From Megasphaera sp. AM44-1BH (GTDB lineage Bacteria > Bacillota > Negativicutes > Veillonellales > Megasphaeraceae): a stretch of DNA of 64,000 nucleotides. A program made the position numbers and the translations under genes. Location: positions 62,001-126,000 of the forward strand of contig NZ_QSFA01000002.1 in NCBI RefSeq assembly GCF_003467125.1. The letters run 5' to 3'. The notes under the pieces were generated by a model. The model was not told the origin of the DNA and made no database searches. It saw only the letters and a list, made by a program, of their open reading frames with translations. Below are positions 40,385 to 48,040 of the stretch, one piece after another; positions within the stretch are counted from its first letter, which is position 1, and each line of letters starts with the position of its first letter.

Positions 40385-40639
40385 ATGAAGATAGATCCTA
40401 AACTTTTAGATAAACTTGCAGAGGAAGAAGTACAGGCTCTACTTGATGGTATACGGGATGAAGAATTACGACAAAATCCTGCATTCCTGGCTAAAGTAAG
40501 ACAATTCTTAAAAGACAATGATTTGAAGACAACACCAGAAACTACAGCACCTTTGGTTAAACAGATTACGAAAGAATTACCTGATTTTGGAGAGGATGAT
40601 GATTTAACTGTTAACACAATGGACACAAAAACAAATTGA
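40385..40639 (+). CDS. Small terminase subunit, T7 gp18-like
   Basis: The 84-residue protein (T7 gp18 has 89) starts at ATG 40385 behind GGGGTGAGG. It is helical and acidic at its end (MKIDPKLLDKLAEEEVQALLDGI...PDFGEDDDLTVNT). It lies directly before the large terminase and overlaps its inferred start. It recognises phage DNA for packaging. Confidence 0.82.
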   Translation: MKIDPKLLDKLAEEEVQALLDGIRDEELRQNPAFLAKVRQFLKDNDLKTTPETTAPLVKQITKELPDFGEDDDLTVNTMDTKTN

Positions 40640-42323
40640 TGACGCTAAGAAAGATTTTCGTAAGTTTCTGTTCATTTTATGGGATGAGATTGCGCTCCCT
40701 GAGCCTACAGGCATACAATATGCCATAGCGTCATTATTGATGAAATGCCCACAGAAACGATTCATTATAGAAGGATTCCGTGGTGTAGCTAAGTCATTTA
40801 TTACCTGTGCTTATATTGTTTGGTGTCTATGGAATAACCCGCAGCTGAAATGCTTGATAGTATCTGCCAGTAAGGATAGAGCAGATGCTAATGCTGTGTT
40901 TATCCGGCGTATCATTTACTTATTAGACTTTTTGTCTGATCTTAAGCCTAGAGATGGGCAACGTAATACACAGAACCTTTTTGATGTTGGCTTAGCAATA
41001 CCTGATATTTCTCCTTCTGTAAAATCCGTTGGTATTACAGGTCAGATAACAGGTAGCCGTGCAGACATATTGGTTGCAGATGACGTAGAGATACCAAACA
41101 ATTCTAGTACACAGGTCCGTAGAGACAAACTATTCGAGGATGTAAAAGAATTTGATGCTATTATAAAGCCGGGGGATAGTAGTAAGATTATATACCTTGG
41201 AACTCCTCAAAATGAGATGTCGCTATATAATGAATTACAGAATCGTGGCTATGGTGTCTTTGTATTCCCTATCGTATACCCGGAAACACCAGAGGAACGT
41301 GAATACTATGGAGACAAATTAGCTCCCTTTATTGCTGAACCGTATGATAGAAATCCGGAGCTATACGCAGGCAAGCCAACAGATCCTAAACGATTCCCAG
41401 AAGAAGAAATTGAAGAACGTAGATTATCCTATGGTAAGGCAGGGTTTTCCTTACAGTTCAAACTGAATACTAACTTGTCTGACTATGAAAAGTATCCATT
41501 AAAAGTACAAGACCTAATTGTCTCAGAAGTGGATTTGGATGAAAGTTCACTGAAGTGGGCATGGGCAAGCAGTTATGAGTACAGATTAAATTCCTTACCT
41601 TGTGTAGCCGTCAAAGGTGATTACTTCTATAGAGAGTTTGGTAGGAGTAAGGAGACAGCTAAATATACAGGTACCGTTATGTCTATAGACCCATCTGGTA
41701 GGGGAACAGATGAAACTGCTTACTCTATTGTGAAATACCTGAATGGATATCTTTTTGTAGTAGAAGTGGGCGGTTATTCAGAAGGATACTCTGATTCTGT
41801 ACTGACACAGTTAGCAAATAAAGCAAAAGTGTATGGAGTAAATGAGATTGTCGTAGAAGCTAACTTCGGGGATGGCATGTTTACACAGTTATTCAAGCCT
41901 ATACTAAACAAAATACATCCATGCTCCATTCAAGAAGTAAAGAACACTAAGCAGAAAGAAGCTCGTATTATTGATACACTGGAGCCTGTTATGATGAGAC
42001 ACAAGTTGATAGTAGCAGAGTCAGTTATAAAAGATGATTATATAATATATGAAAATAAAGGGCAGAATTACTCTCTGATATATCAGCTGACACGCTTAAG
42101 CAGAGACAAAGGTTCACTATCACATGATGACCGCCTGGACTCCTTAACAATGGCTGTGTCGTATTGGTTAGAAGTCATGGATAGGGATGAGCAGGTAGGA
42201 ATGGATGAACAACTGGATGACTTTCTGGAAACAGCTATGGATGATGACAGGGGTATCTTCTCTCTGATGTATGGTAATACCGATATGAATAAAAATCGGA
42301 ATATAATGAATAAAAAATGGTAG
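40608..42323 (+). CDS. Large terminase subunit, T7 gp19-like, apparent non-AUG start
   Basis: The ATPase-nuclease that packages DNA is strongly similar to T7 gp19: GFRGVAKSFITCAYIVWCLW (Walker A region), LIVSASKDRADAN, PSVKSVGITGQITGSRADILVADDVE (Walker B) and nuclease residues in SIDPSGRGTDETAY and HDDRLDSL. Similarity to gp19 extends upstream of the first ATG (40737) through DDAKKDFRKFLFILWDEIALPEPT. The frame is open from CTG 40608 and has no ATG/GTG/TTG there. CTG 40608 (GGAGAGG upstream) gives the T7 length; ATT 40635, a frameshift from the small subunit, or a lost base are alternatives. Confidence 0.93.
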   Translation: MLTQWTQKQIDDAKKDFRKFLFILWDEIALPEPTGIQYAIASLLMKCPQKRFIIEGFRGVAKSFITCAYIVWCLWNNPQLKCLIVSASKDRADANAVFIRRIIYLLDFLSDLKPRDGQRNTQNLFDVGLAIPDISPSVKSVGITGQITGSRADILVADDVEIPNNSSTQVRRDKLFEDVKEFDAIIKPGDSSKIIYLGTPQNEMSLYNELQNRGYGVFVFPIVYPETPEEREYYGDKLAPFIAEPYDRNPELYAGKPTDPKRFPEEEIEERRLSYGKAGFSLQFKLNTNLSDYEKYPLKVQDLIVSEVDLDESSLKWAWASSYEYRLNSLPCVAVKGDYFYREFGRSKETAKYTGTVMSIDPSGRGTDETAYSIVKYLNGYLFVVEVGGYSEGYSDSVLTQLANKAKVYGVNEIVVEANFGDGMFTQLFKPILNKIHPCSIQEVKNTKQKEARIIDTLEPVMMRHKLIVAESVIKDDYIIYENKGQNYSLIYQLTRLSRDKGSLSHDDRLDSLTMAVSYWLEVMDRDEQVGMDEQLDDFLETAMDDDRGIFSLMYGNTDMNKNRNIMNKKW

Positions 42324-42345
42324 ATTCTGGGATACCAGAAATCTT

Positions 42346-42360
42346 ATTGTCCCACATATA
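42346..42360 (+). promoter_or_regulatory. Half-conserved phage promoter element, right end
   Basis: ATTGTCCCACATATA, the same shortened element as at 10715, is placed 27 bp before the complete promoter at 42373. The pairing of a half element and a full promoter therefore occurs twice in the phage. Confidence 0.55.
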
Positions 42361-42372
42361 GGAAAGTCGCTT

Positions 42373-42400
42373 ATTGTCCCACATAGTAGAGGGGAAGGGA
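42373..42400 (+). promoter_or_regulatory. Phage RNA polymerase promoter at the right end (phi-OR-like)
   Basis: A full 19-base core followed by GGGAAGGGAAG. It lies behind the last gene and points out of the prophage. T7 has promoter phi-OR at the same place near its right end. In the integrated state it would transcribe toward attR and two terminators; in the circular or concatemeric state it would read leftward-gene antisense (int, the membrane protein, the repressor) and then the early region. Confidence 0.72.
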
Positions 42401-42413
42401 AGACAAAGGAAAA

Positions 42414-42605
42414 CTAAAGTATCTAAGGAACTCTAATTATACTAAGTATACATATGTACTCAGTTAGCTGTCCTTTAGTACACTGAAGCATTCCTGTATT
42501 CTTCAGTATCCCTAAAGTATCAAACACTATATCCCATATCGGATAGACAAGGAATAAGCAACTAACAGCTAACCACTTACCACTAATTACACACTCATAG
42601 GAAGC
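42414..42605. repeat. Non-coding right end with CTAAAG-like short repeats
   Basis: About 190 bases without a gene between the end promoter and attR. CTAAAG or near variants occur at 42414, 42423 (CTAAGG), 42442 (CTAAGT), 42473 (reverse, CTTTAG), 42483 (CTGAAG) and 42512. T7 has arrays of CCTAAAG next to its terminal repeats, so this may be the phage end region. A small hairpin ACTGAAG/CTTCAGT lies at 42482-42508. Confidence 0.45.
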
Positions 42606-42701
42606 CTATGGGCATCACCGTCGTTTTTGGCACATCCATTGCGACCATCTTCGGCGTATTCCTCATTCCGATGCTGTTCGTCATCGTAGAAAATATCGGA
42701 C
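42606..42701. repeat. attR: right attachment repeat
   Basis: The 96-bp counterpart of attL (3145-3240) with five mismatches. It is joined on its right to the native host 3' end of the pump gene. Confidence 0.9.
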
Positions 42702-42751
42702 GTCGTTCGAAAAAGAAGCCTCAGGGTGTACAGCGGATACAGGATGTATAA
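42608..42751 (+). pseudogene. Displaced native 3' end of the RND pump gene
   Basis: In the pump's frame it reads MGITVVFGTSIATIFGVFLIP, then MLFVIVENIGRRSKKKPQG and VQRIQDV with a TAA stop. It is the original C-terminus, cut off from its gene by integration. It has no ribosome site of its own and is not expected to be translated. Excision would rejoin it to the gene. Confidence 0.9.
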
Positions 42752-42778
42752 TTCCGTGAGTGATTACTGACGTCACGA

Positions 42779-42815
42779 AAAAAGGAGCTGTCTCATGAAG
42801 GCAGCTCCTTTTTAA
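42779..42815 (+). terminator. Terminator of the original RND operon
   Basis: The 12-bp perfect stem AAAAAGGAGCTG (42779-42790) pairs with 42802-42813, with T-runs on both strands. It lies 28 bases after the native pump stop. In the lysogen it is separated from the pump gene by the prophage and should instead stop transcripts from the phage promoter at 42373. Confidence 0.88.
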
Positions 42816-42888
42816 GTTTATAGTTTACAGATGTTGCCTGAACATTTAAAAATTCTAAAAACTACAGACTGCTATAAAATATAAAGAG

Positions 42889-42941
42889 CAAGGGACTGTC
42901 TCATGAAGGTTTATGTCATCATGAGACAGTCCCTTGTTTTA
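42889..42941 (-). terminator. Terminator behind nadE
   Basis: An 18-bp perfect inverted repeat pairs 42889-42906 with 42919-42936 (CAAGGGACTGTCTCATGA arm). It lies just downstream of the leftward nadE stop and can serve both directions between the converging genes. Confidence 0.82.
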
Positions 42942-42952
42942 TACCGGTTTAG

Positions 42953-44851
42953 TTACTGATTCAGCAACGTTTGTTTCAGTTCTTCATATCGTGTCGTGTA
43001 ATACGGTTTCAGCTGGGCTTCCCGCAGGTCGTAGCCAAAGGAGCGACGGCTGATGGAAAGGACGGGCGGGCTCTGGATCCGTTTTGCCACGGCAAAGCCC
43101 GACAGGAGGCGCCACCACCGTTCCAGGTCGTCGATAAAGGCTTTGGCCGTGGGGAAGACATCCCGGACGGTGACGGCGCAGCCAATCTGCTTTTCCAGTG
43201 TCCCTTCGGCATACCAGGTGAGGATGGTTTCCGGCGTGACCCGCTGCCACCGTTCGACCATGGCGCGGAACAGGTAATCGTGATAGGGATAGACGATGGG
43301 GTCCCCCTGGCCTTTGGTGATGTCCTGGCTGGCCGATAATTCCGCACTGGGAACGATATCGATGCTGCCCTGGGGAACGACTTCCCGCTGGAATACGACA
43401 TCGTTCAGATACCGGGCGAGCGCATAAACCTGATGTTTCCATAAATCGGCTGTTGCGGCCAGGAAACCGGCATGGTCGCCATAGAGTGTCGCATAGCCGA
43501 CAGATGATTCGGCTTTATTGGCGTTGCACGTAAAGACACCGCCGAAAGCCGCCGCTGCCGCCGCCAGGATACGGCTGGAACGGTCCCGGGCCTGAATATT
43601 TTCTTCGATGAAACTGGTGAGCTGAAGATGGCCTTTCTCTTCGCCCTTCTGCAGGAGGACTGCTTCCCGGAATTGCTTCCGCGTCAGTTCCAGACTTTCC
43701 TGAACGGGGATGACCGTGTAGTAACAGCCGATATTATCAGCCAGCTGCTGTGCCAGATCTTTGGTCATAGACGAGTTGTAGACACTGGGCATATTGACAA
43801 GGAGAATATTCTCTTTTGGCAGGATGGAAGCATATAACGCCGCATTGACCGCCGAATCGATGCCACCGGAAACGCCGAGGACGACTTTGCTGAGTCCGGC
43901 ATTTTCCATGAAGGACTGGATGCCGTAATGAAGGCTGTGATAGATATCGGCTACTTCTTCATCAGGCGGATTCTGTTTCTGCGGACTGACGAAGGCATGG
44001 GTTGTTTCATCAAAATCGAGAACGGCCAGTTCCTCTTTAAAGAGGGGAGATTCGTAATGAAGGGATCCGTCTTTGGTATAGGCGCCGCTGGCCCCGTCAA
44101 AGGTATAGACGTTTTTGCCGTTATTCTGGATGCCCGTGCAATTGACGTATAGTGCCGGTACGTTGAGCTGACCAATCGACTTGCCGAACAGACGGTGACG
44201 GCGCTGGGTTTTGCCGAGGGTAAAGGGAGAGTTGGAAATATTGATGAACAGATCCAGAGAATAGTTGTCGTGGAGGCATTGCATGGGTTTAAACGGATAG
44301 TTGTCATCCCAGCTGTCTTCACAGATGAGCGGCCCAATCCGCAGTGTCTGACCGCCGGCGAAGGTCAGCGTAACCGGGGAGGTCAGGTCTTCGGGGAATA
44401 CATGACGTTCCTGGGCCGTCTGCAGCAGAGAGGTGAAATACCGGGTGTCACTGAATTCACGGTAATTTGGCAGGAGCGTCTTGATATAGTAGGGATAAGG
44501 AGAACGGTCCGGCCCGATAAACTGTCTGTTCTGAGCGACAAACAGTGCATTATATTTGCGCTGACGCCCATCGGGATTGATACGGCTTTCGTCGCAGGCG
44601 ACGTTGCCAAACAGGATGGTAATCGAATCGGACAGATCCCGGATCCGGTCCCCTAAACGGACACATTCGCGGATATAATCAGGCTGGTCCCACAGGTCAC
44701 CGATGAGATATCCCGGGATGGATAATTCCGGAAATACAATGACGTGGCAATGCTGCTCTTTTGCCTGGGATATGCAGCGTTCCATGGACTGCACGTTGCG
44801 GCGCGGATCGCCGGCATGAACGTTCAGCTGGGCGAGTGCTATTTTCAGCAT
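42953..44851 (-). CDS. nadE: Glutamine-dependent NAD+ synthetase
   Basis: The 632-residue protein starts at the ATG at 44851 (MLKIALAQLNVHAGDP) behind GGGAGG. The N-terminal nitrilase-type glutaminase domain (residues 1-280: VIFPELSIPGYLIGD with the catalytic Glu, then LICEDSWDD with Cys) releases ammonia. The C-terminal ammonia-dependent synthetase has the PP-loop VSGGIDSAVNAALYA. It catalyses the last step of NAD biosynthesis from deamido-NAD. It is convergent with the RND operon. Confidence 0.95.
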   Translation of the reverse strand: MLKIALAQLNVHAGDPRRNVQSMERCISQAKEQHCHVIVFPELSIPGYLIGDLWDQPDYIRECVRLGDRIRDLSDSITILFGNVACDESRINPDGRQRKYNALFVAQNRQFIGPDRSPYPYYIKTLLPNYREFSDTRYFTSLLQTAQERHVFPEDLTSPVTLTFAGGQTLRIGPLICEDSWDDNYPFKPMQCLHDNYSLDLFINISNSPFTLGKTQRRHRLFGKSIGQLNVPALYVNCTGIQNNGKNVYTFDGASGAYTKDGSLHYESPLFKEELAVLDFDETTHAFVSPQKQNPPDEEVADIYHSLHYGIQSFMENAGLSKVVLGVSGGIDSAVNAALYASILPKENILLVNMPSVYNSSMTKDLAQQLADNIGCYYTVIPVQESLELTRKQFREAVLLQKGEEKGHLQLTSFIEENIQARDRSSRILAAAAAAFGGVFTCNANKAESSVGYATLYGDHAGFLAATADLWKHQVYALARYLNDVVFQREVVPQGSIDIVPSAELSASQDITKGQGDPIVYPYHDYLFRAMVERWQRVTPETILTWYAEGTLEKQIGCAVTVRDVFPTAKAFIDDLERWWRLLSGFAVAKRIQSPPVLSISRRSFGYDLREAQLKPYYTTRYEELKQTLLNQ

Positions 44852-44941
44852 GAGATAGGCCTCCCTCATAGATGGGTTAGATTTCAATTACCTACTATAG
44901 TACCATATTTTACCCGTAAATGCATCAGGCGCATATATAAA

Positions 44942-44966
44942 AAGAGCCGCTCCGGAGAGGGCTCTT
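44942..44966 (-). terminator. Terminator behind the flippase gene
   Basis: The stem AAGAGCC (44942-44948) pairs with GGCTCTT (44960-44966); on the minus strand it is followed by a T-run (CTTTTTAT). It ends the leftward flippase transcript ahead of nadE. Confidence 0.8.
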
Positions 44967-44988
44967 AGATGATAGAGACAGGTTGAAA

Positions 44989-46536
44989 TCAGAAGAAACG
45001 GCCGAAGAAAGGAAGACGCTGGGCGTCGGCACGGGTGACGCCGCCGGTAGCAGCCATGAGGCCGATGTAGATGGCAGACCCGGCTACTGTCGTAATCGTC
45101 AGGCTGAGGAACAGGCCGATATGTCCGATGGCATCGTAAAGGAAGTACATGGCAATCCCCATGACGGCGGCGCAGATGACGTTGCGCACGACCGTTTTGA
45201 TATCGATGATATAACCGGTCTTGCGATAGATAAATACCAGATTCAGGGCAGCTGCTACGCCGATGTCAGCGACAGTGGCATAAGAAGCACCGGTGATCCC
45301 CAGAGCAGGAATGGCGACCAGGAACCAGTTGCAGGCCACTTTGACCAGGCAGGCAATACCCATGTTGATGACCGGAATCTTTGGTTTTTTAAGACCCTGC
45401 AGGATAGCCGTCGTAATCTGGTGAACGCCGAGAAAGCAGATGGCAATGGCGACGGCCCGCGTAGCGTCGGTCGCAGCCGGCGCGTTGTAAATAAAGGTGA
45501 CTACCGGTTCGGCCAGTACGTAGAGCATGACCGAAAATGGGATGGTGACCAGAAGGGCGATGCGCATGGCACCGGACGTCTTGTTGTAAATTTCTTTCGT
45601 GTCACCCAAGGTGAAACTATGGCTGATGGCCGGTACGAGGCTCATGGCCATGGCCGCCGTGAGAATCGTAGCAAGGTTGATGAGCGGTACAGACATGCCC
45701 GTGAGATACCCGAATAATTCCGTTGCCTGATGGGTCGGATAACCGGCTACTTCCAGGCGTCGCGGTACGATCAAAAGGTCCAGGTTGGATACGACGGGAA
45801 GCATGATACTGGCCAGAGAAATGGGGACGGCCAGAATGATGAGCCGTTTCAGGATGTGACGGATACTTTCCTTAGGAAAGACCGGCCCGTCTGTCGGCAG
45901 ATGGCGTTTCAGTTTATGATAGTAGTAGATGAGGACCAGCCATGCCGCTACCCCGCCGGCACCGGCACCGAGACTGGCACCGCCAGCGGCATAATCAAGC
46001 CCGTAAGGAAGCAGCAGTGCGGCAAATCCGAGCATGACCACGACGCGGACGAGCTGTTCGACAATCTGTGAGAGTGCCGTCGGCGTCATCTGCTGCCAGC
46101 CCTGGAGATACCCGCGGTATCCGGCTATGATGGTCGTAAAGAAGATGGCCGGTGCCAGGGCGATGAGCGAATAATAGGCACGGCTTTCGCGGATGATATG
46201 ATAATCGATGAGAAACCGGGAACCGAAAAAGACGAGGACACTGAGAAACAGCGCCGTCGAACAGAGCATGGTCAGGGAAACGCGGAAAATGCGCTGGGCG
46301 CCATTATAATCCAGACGGGCCACTTTTTCGGCGGTGATGATAGAAATTGCGATGGGGATACCGGCACTGGATATTTCCAGTGCGAGCAGATAAATAGGGA
46401 AAGCCATCTGGTAAATACCGATACCTTCGCCCCCCAGGATACGGGAAAGGATGATCCAGTTGATACTGCCGATCGCCTTGACGACAAAACCGGAAAGGGT
46501 CAGGATCAGCGTACCTGATACGAATTTATTTGCCAT
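44989..46536 (-). CDS. SpoVB/MurJ-type polysaccharide or lipid flippase (MOP superfamily)
   Basis: The 515-residue integral membrane protein has about 14 hydrophobic segments. The start MANKFVSGTLILTLSGFVVKAIGSINWIILSRILGGEGIGIYQMAFPIY is typical of the SpoVB/polysaccharide-export (PST) branch. I choose the ATG at 46536 because of the AGAGG site; the frame is open a little further. Family members flip lipid-linked saccharides such as lipid II across the membrane. Which substrate applies here cannot be told from the sequence. Confidence 0.88.
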   Translation of the reverse strand: MANKFVSGTLILTLSGFVVKAIGSINWIILSRILGGEGIGIYQMAFPIYLLALEISSAGIPIAISIITAEKVARLDYNGAQRIFRVSLTMLCSTALFLSVLVFFGSRFLIDYHIIRESRAYYSLIALAPAIFFTTIIAGYRGYLQGWQQMTPTALSQIVEQLVRVVVMLGFAALLLPYGLDYAAGGASLGAGAGGVAAWLVLIYYYHKLKRHLPTDGPVFPKESIRHILKRLIILAVPISLASIMLPVVSNLDLLIVPRRLEVAGYPTHQATELFGYLTGMSVPLINLATILTAAMAMSLVPAISHSFTLGDTKEIYNKTSGAMRIALLVTIPFSVMLYVLAEPVVTFIYNAPAATDATRAVAIAICFLGVHQITTAILQGLKKPKIPVINMGIACLVKVACNWFLVAIPALGITGASYATVADIGVAAALNLVFIYRKTGYIIDIKTVVRNVICAAVMGIAMYFLYDAIGHIGLFLSLTITTVAGSAIYIGLMAATGGVTRADAQRLPFFGRFF

Positions 46537-46691
46537 TGTGAAACCTCTTTTTACGGAAAATGATGTGGAAAAATCTATAACAAACACCTAATTCTATCAT
46601 ATTGTCAGAGAAAAAGATAGATGAAGCGGGAAAGCTGTCTTTATTTACAGAGGTATGCTATACTATACAGATATCAAGGGAGGGACATATC

Positions 46692-48038
46692 TTGCGTATT
46701 GTAGTAATCGGAGCCGGTAAGCTGGGGTACAGTATTGCCGAGCTGTTATCTAATGAACAATATGACGTCGTCGTCGTCGATCAGAATGAAGAACGGCTGG
46801 AGGCTGTCAAAAACAATCTCGATGTACTGACTATTCTGGCCAATGGTGCCAGTCCTATCACCATGAACGATCCCGATATCCGTAATTCCGACATTCTCGT
46901 CGCTGTGACGGCTATTGATGAAGTCAATATGGTTTCCTGCATCCTTGCCAAGAAACATGGCATACGCTATACGGCGGCGCGTATCCGGGATATGCAGTTC
47001 ATGTCGGAAGCCCAGGATTATCTGAAGGAAAATTTTGATATTGACCTCATGCTCAATCCGGAAATGATCACGGCCCGTGAAATCGACCGCATCCTCATGA
47101 TGCCGGCGGCTCTCGATGTCGAAGATTTTGCCAATGGCAAGGTCCGGCTGTTTGAAACGAAGGTCCGCCGCCATTCCCATCTGGCCAATGTACCTCTGAA
47201 AGACCTGCACATGCCCAAGTCCATCCTGGCAGGGATGATTTTCCGCGATCACCGCATGATCATACCTCATGGCGATGATTGCCTCCTGCCTCACGATAAT
47301 GCGTATTTTATCGGTGATCCCAAGGCTATTGAAAAATTCAGTGAGAATTTTGTTCCCAGTGGCACGAAAAAAGTGGAACGGGTCATGATTATCGGTGCCG
47401 GCCGGACAGGGCGTTTCCTGGCTCCTATGATGGATAAGCAGGGCGTCAAGGTAAAAGTCATTGAGCAGGACCGCGAACGGTGCCGCATGGTGGCCGATAA
47501 GCTGAGTGAGGGGATTGCCATATGCGGCGACGGTACGGATATCGACCTCCTCGTTCAGGAAGGGGTCGCCGATGCCGATGCTGTTATCTGTGTGACTGAT
47601 GATGATAAATTGAATCTCATGCTGGCTCTCATTGCCAAGCATTTTGGTGCCAAAAAGACTATTGTCCGCGTGGCCCGCATCGAATACGTCGATCTCATGC
47701 AGAAAGTGGGCGTCGATATCGTCCTTTCTTCCCGCCTGCTGTCAGCCAGTGAAGTACTGGCTTTTGCCCGCCGTGGCGGCGTCGTGTCCGTTTCTCTTCT
47801 CGAAGGGGCCAAGGCGGAAGCCGTAGAAGTCATCGTACAGGAAGGCGCGCCTGTAGCAGGACAGCGCCTGATGGATGTCCGGTTGCCACGGGAGTGTCTG
47901 GTCTGCGCCTATGTCCGTGACGGACAGGCTCATATACCAGATGGCAGTTCGGTTTTGCAGGCCGGTGACAGGACGATTCTGTTCATTCAGACGGAACATT
48001 CCAAAAAAGTCATGAAATATTTTAAAGGCAGGGACTGA
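46692..48038 (+). CDS. trkA: Trk potassium uptake regulatory protein TrkA
   Basis: The 448-residue cytosolic protein contains two RCK units. Each begins with a NAD-binding Rossmann motif: RIVVIGAGKLGYSIAELL at the start and MIIGAGRTGRFLAPMM near residue 235. Each is followed by a TrkA_C domain. I choose TTG 46692 behind AAGGGAGGG; the open frame extends further upstream but without a better start. It gates the TrkH channels encoded directly downstream (stop and next start 2 bases apart). Confidence 0.95.
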   Translation: MRIVVIGAGKLGYSIAELLSNEQYDVVVVDQNEERLEAVKNNLDVLTILANGASPITMNDPDIRNSDILVAVTAIDEVNMVSCILAKKHGIRYTAARIRDMQFMSEAQDYLKENFDIDLMLNPEMITAREIDRILMMPAALDVEDFANGKVRLFETKVRRHSHLANVPLKDLHMPKSILAGMIFRDHRMIIPHGDDCLLPHDNAYFIGDPKAIEKFSENFVPSGTKKVERVMIIGAGRTGRFLAPMMDKQGVKVKVIEQDRERCRMVADKLSEGIAICGDGTDIDLLVQEGVADADAVICVTDDDKLNLMLALIAKHFGAKKTIVRVARIEYVDLMQKVGVDIVLSSRLLSASEVLAFARRGGVVSVSLLEGAKAEAVEVIVQEGAPVAGQRLMDVRLPRECLVCAYVRDGQAHIPDGSSVLQAGDRTILFIQTEHSKKVMKYFKGRD

Positions 48039-48040
48039 GT

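Larger units (their letters stand above)
3145..42701. mobile_element. Complete T7-like temperate prophage (39,461 bp between attachment repeats)
   Basis: The element is bounded by a 96-bp repeat with five mismatches. It carries an integrase next to attL, a full T7-order set of replication, structural, lysis and terminase genes, and a single-subunit RNA polymerase. No reading frame in it looks broken, so it may be inducible. Its size is close to that of T7 (about 40 kb). Base composition is clearly more AT-rich than the flanking host genes. Classic T7 is strictly lytic; integrase-bearing relatives are known from marine phages, so the unusual aspect is a temperate member in a diderm Firmicute. 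Confidence 0.93.

Noticed and set aside
40737..42323. ATG 40737 as start of the large terminase
   Set aside because: It would remove about 40 residues similar to T7 gp19, and no ribosome site precedes it.
3241..42605. Virion DNA ends (direct terminal repeats or cos site)
   Set aside because: Terminal repeats cannot be seen in an integrated copy; the CTAAAG-like repeats are only suggestive.
42953..44851. Several overlapping frames on both strands within nadE (for example 42984-43442, 44195-44656)
   Set aside because: They are shadows of a GC-rich gene with no domain, start signal or independent support.
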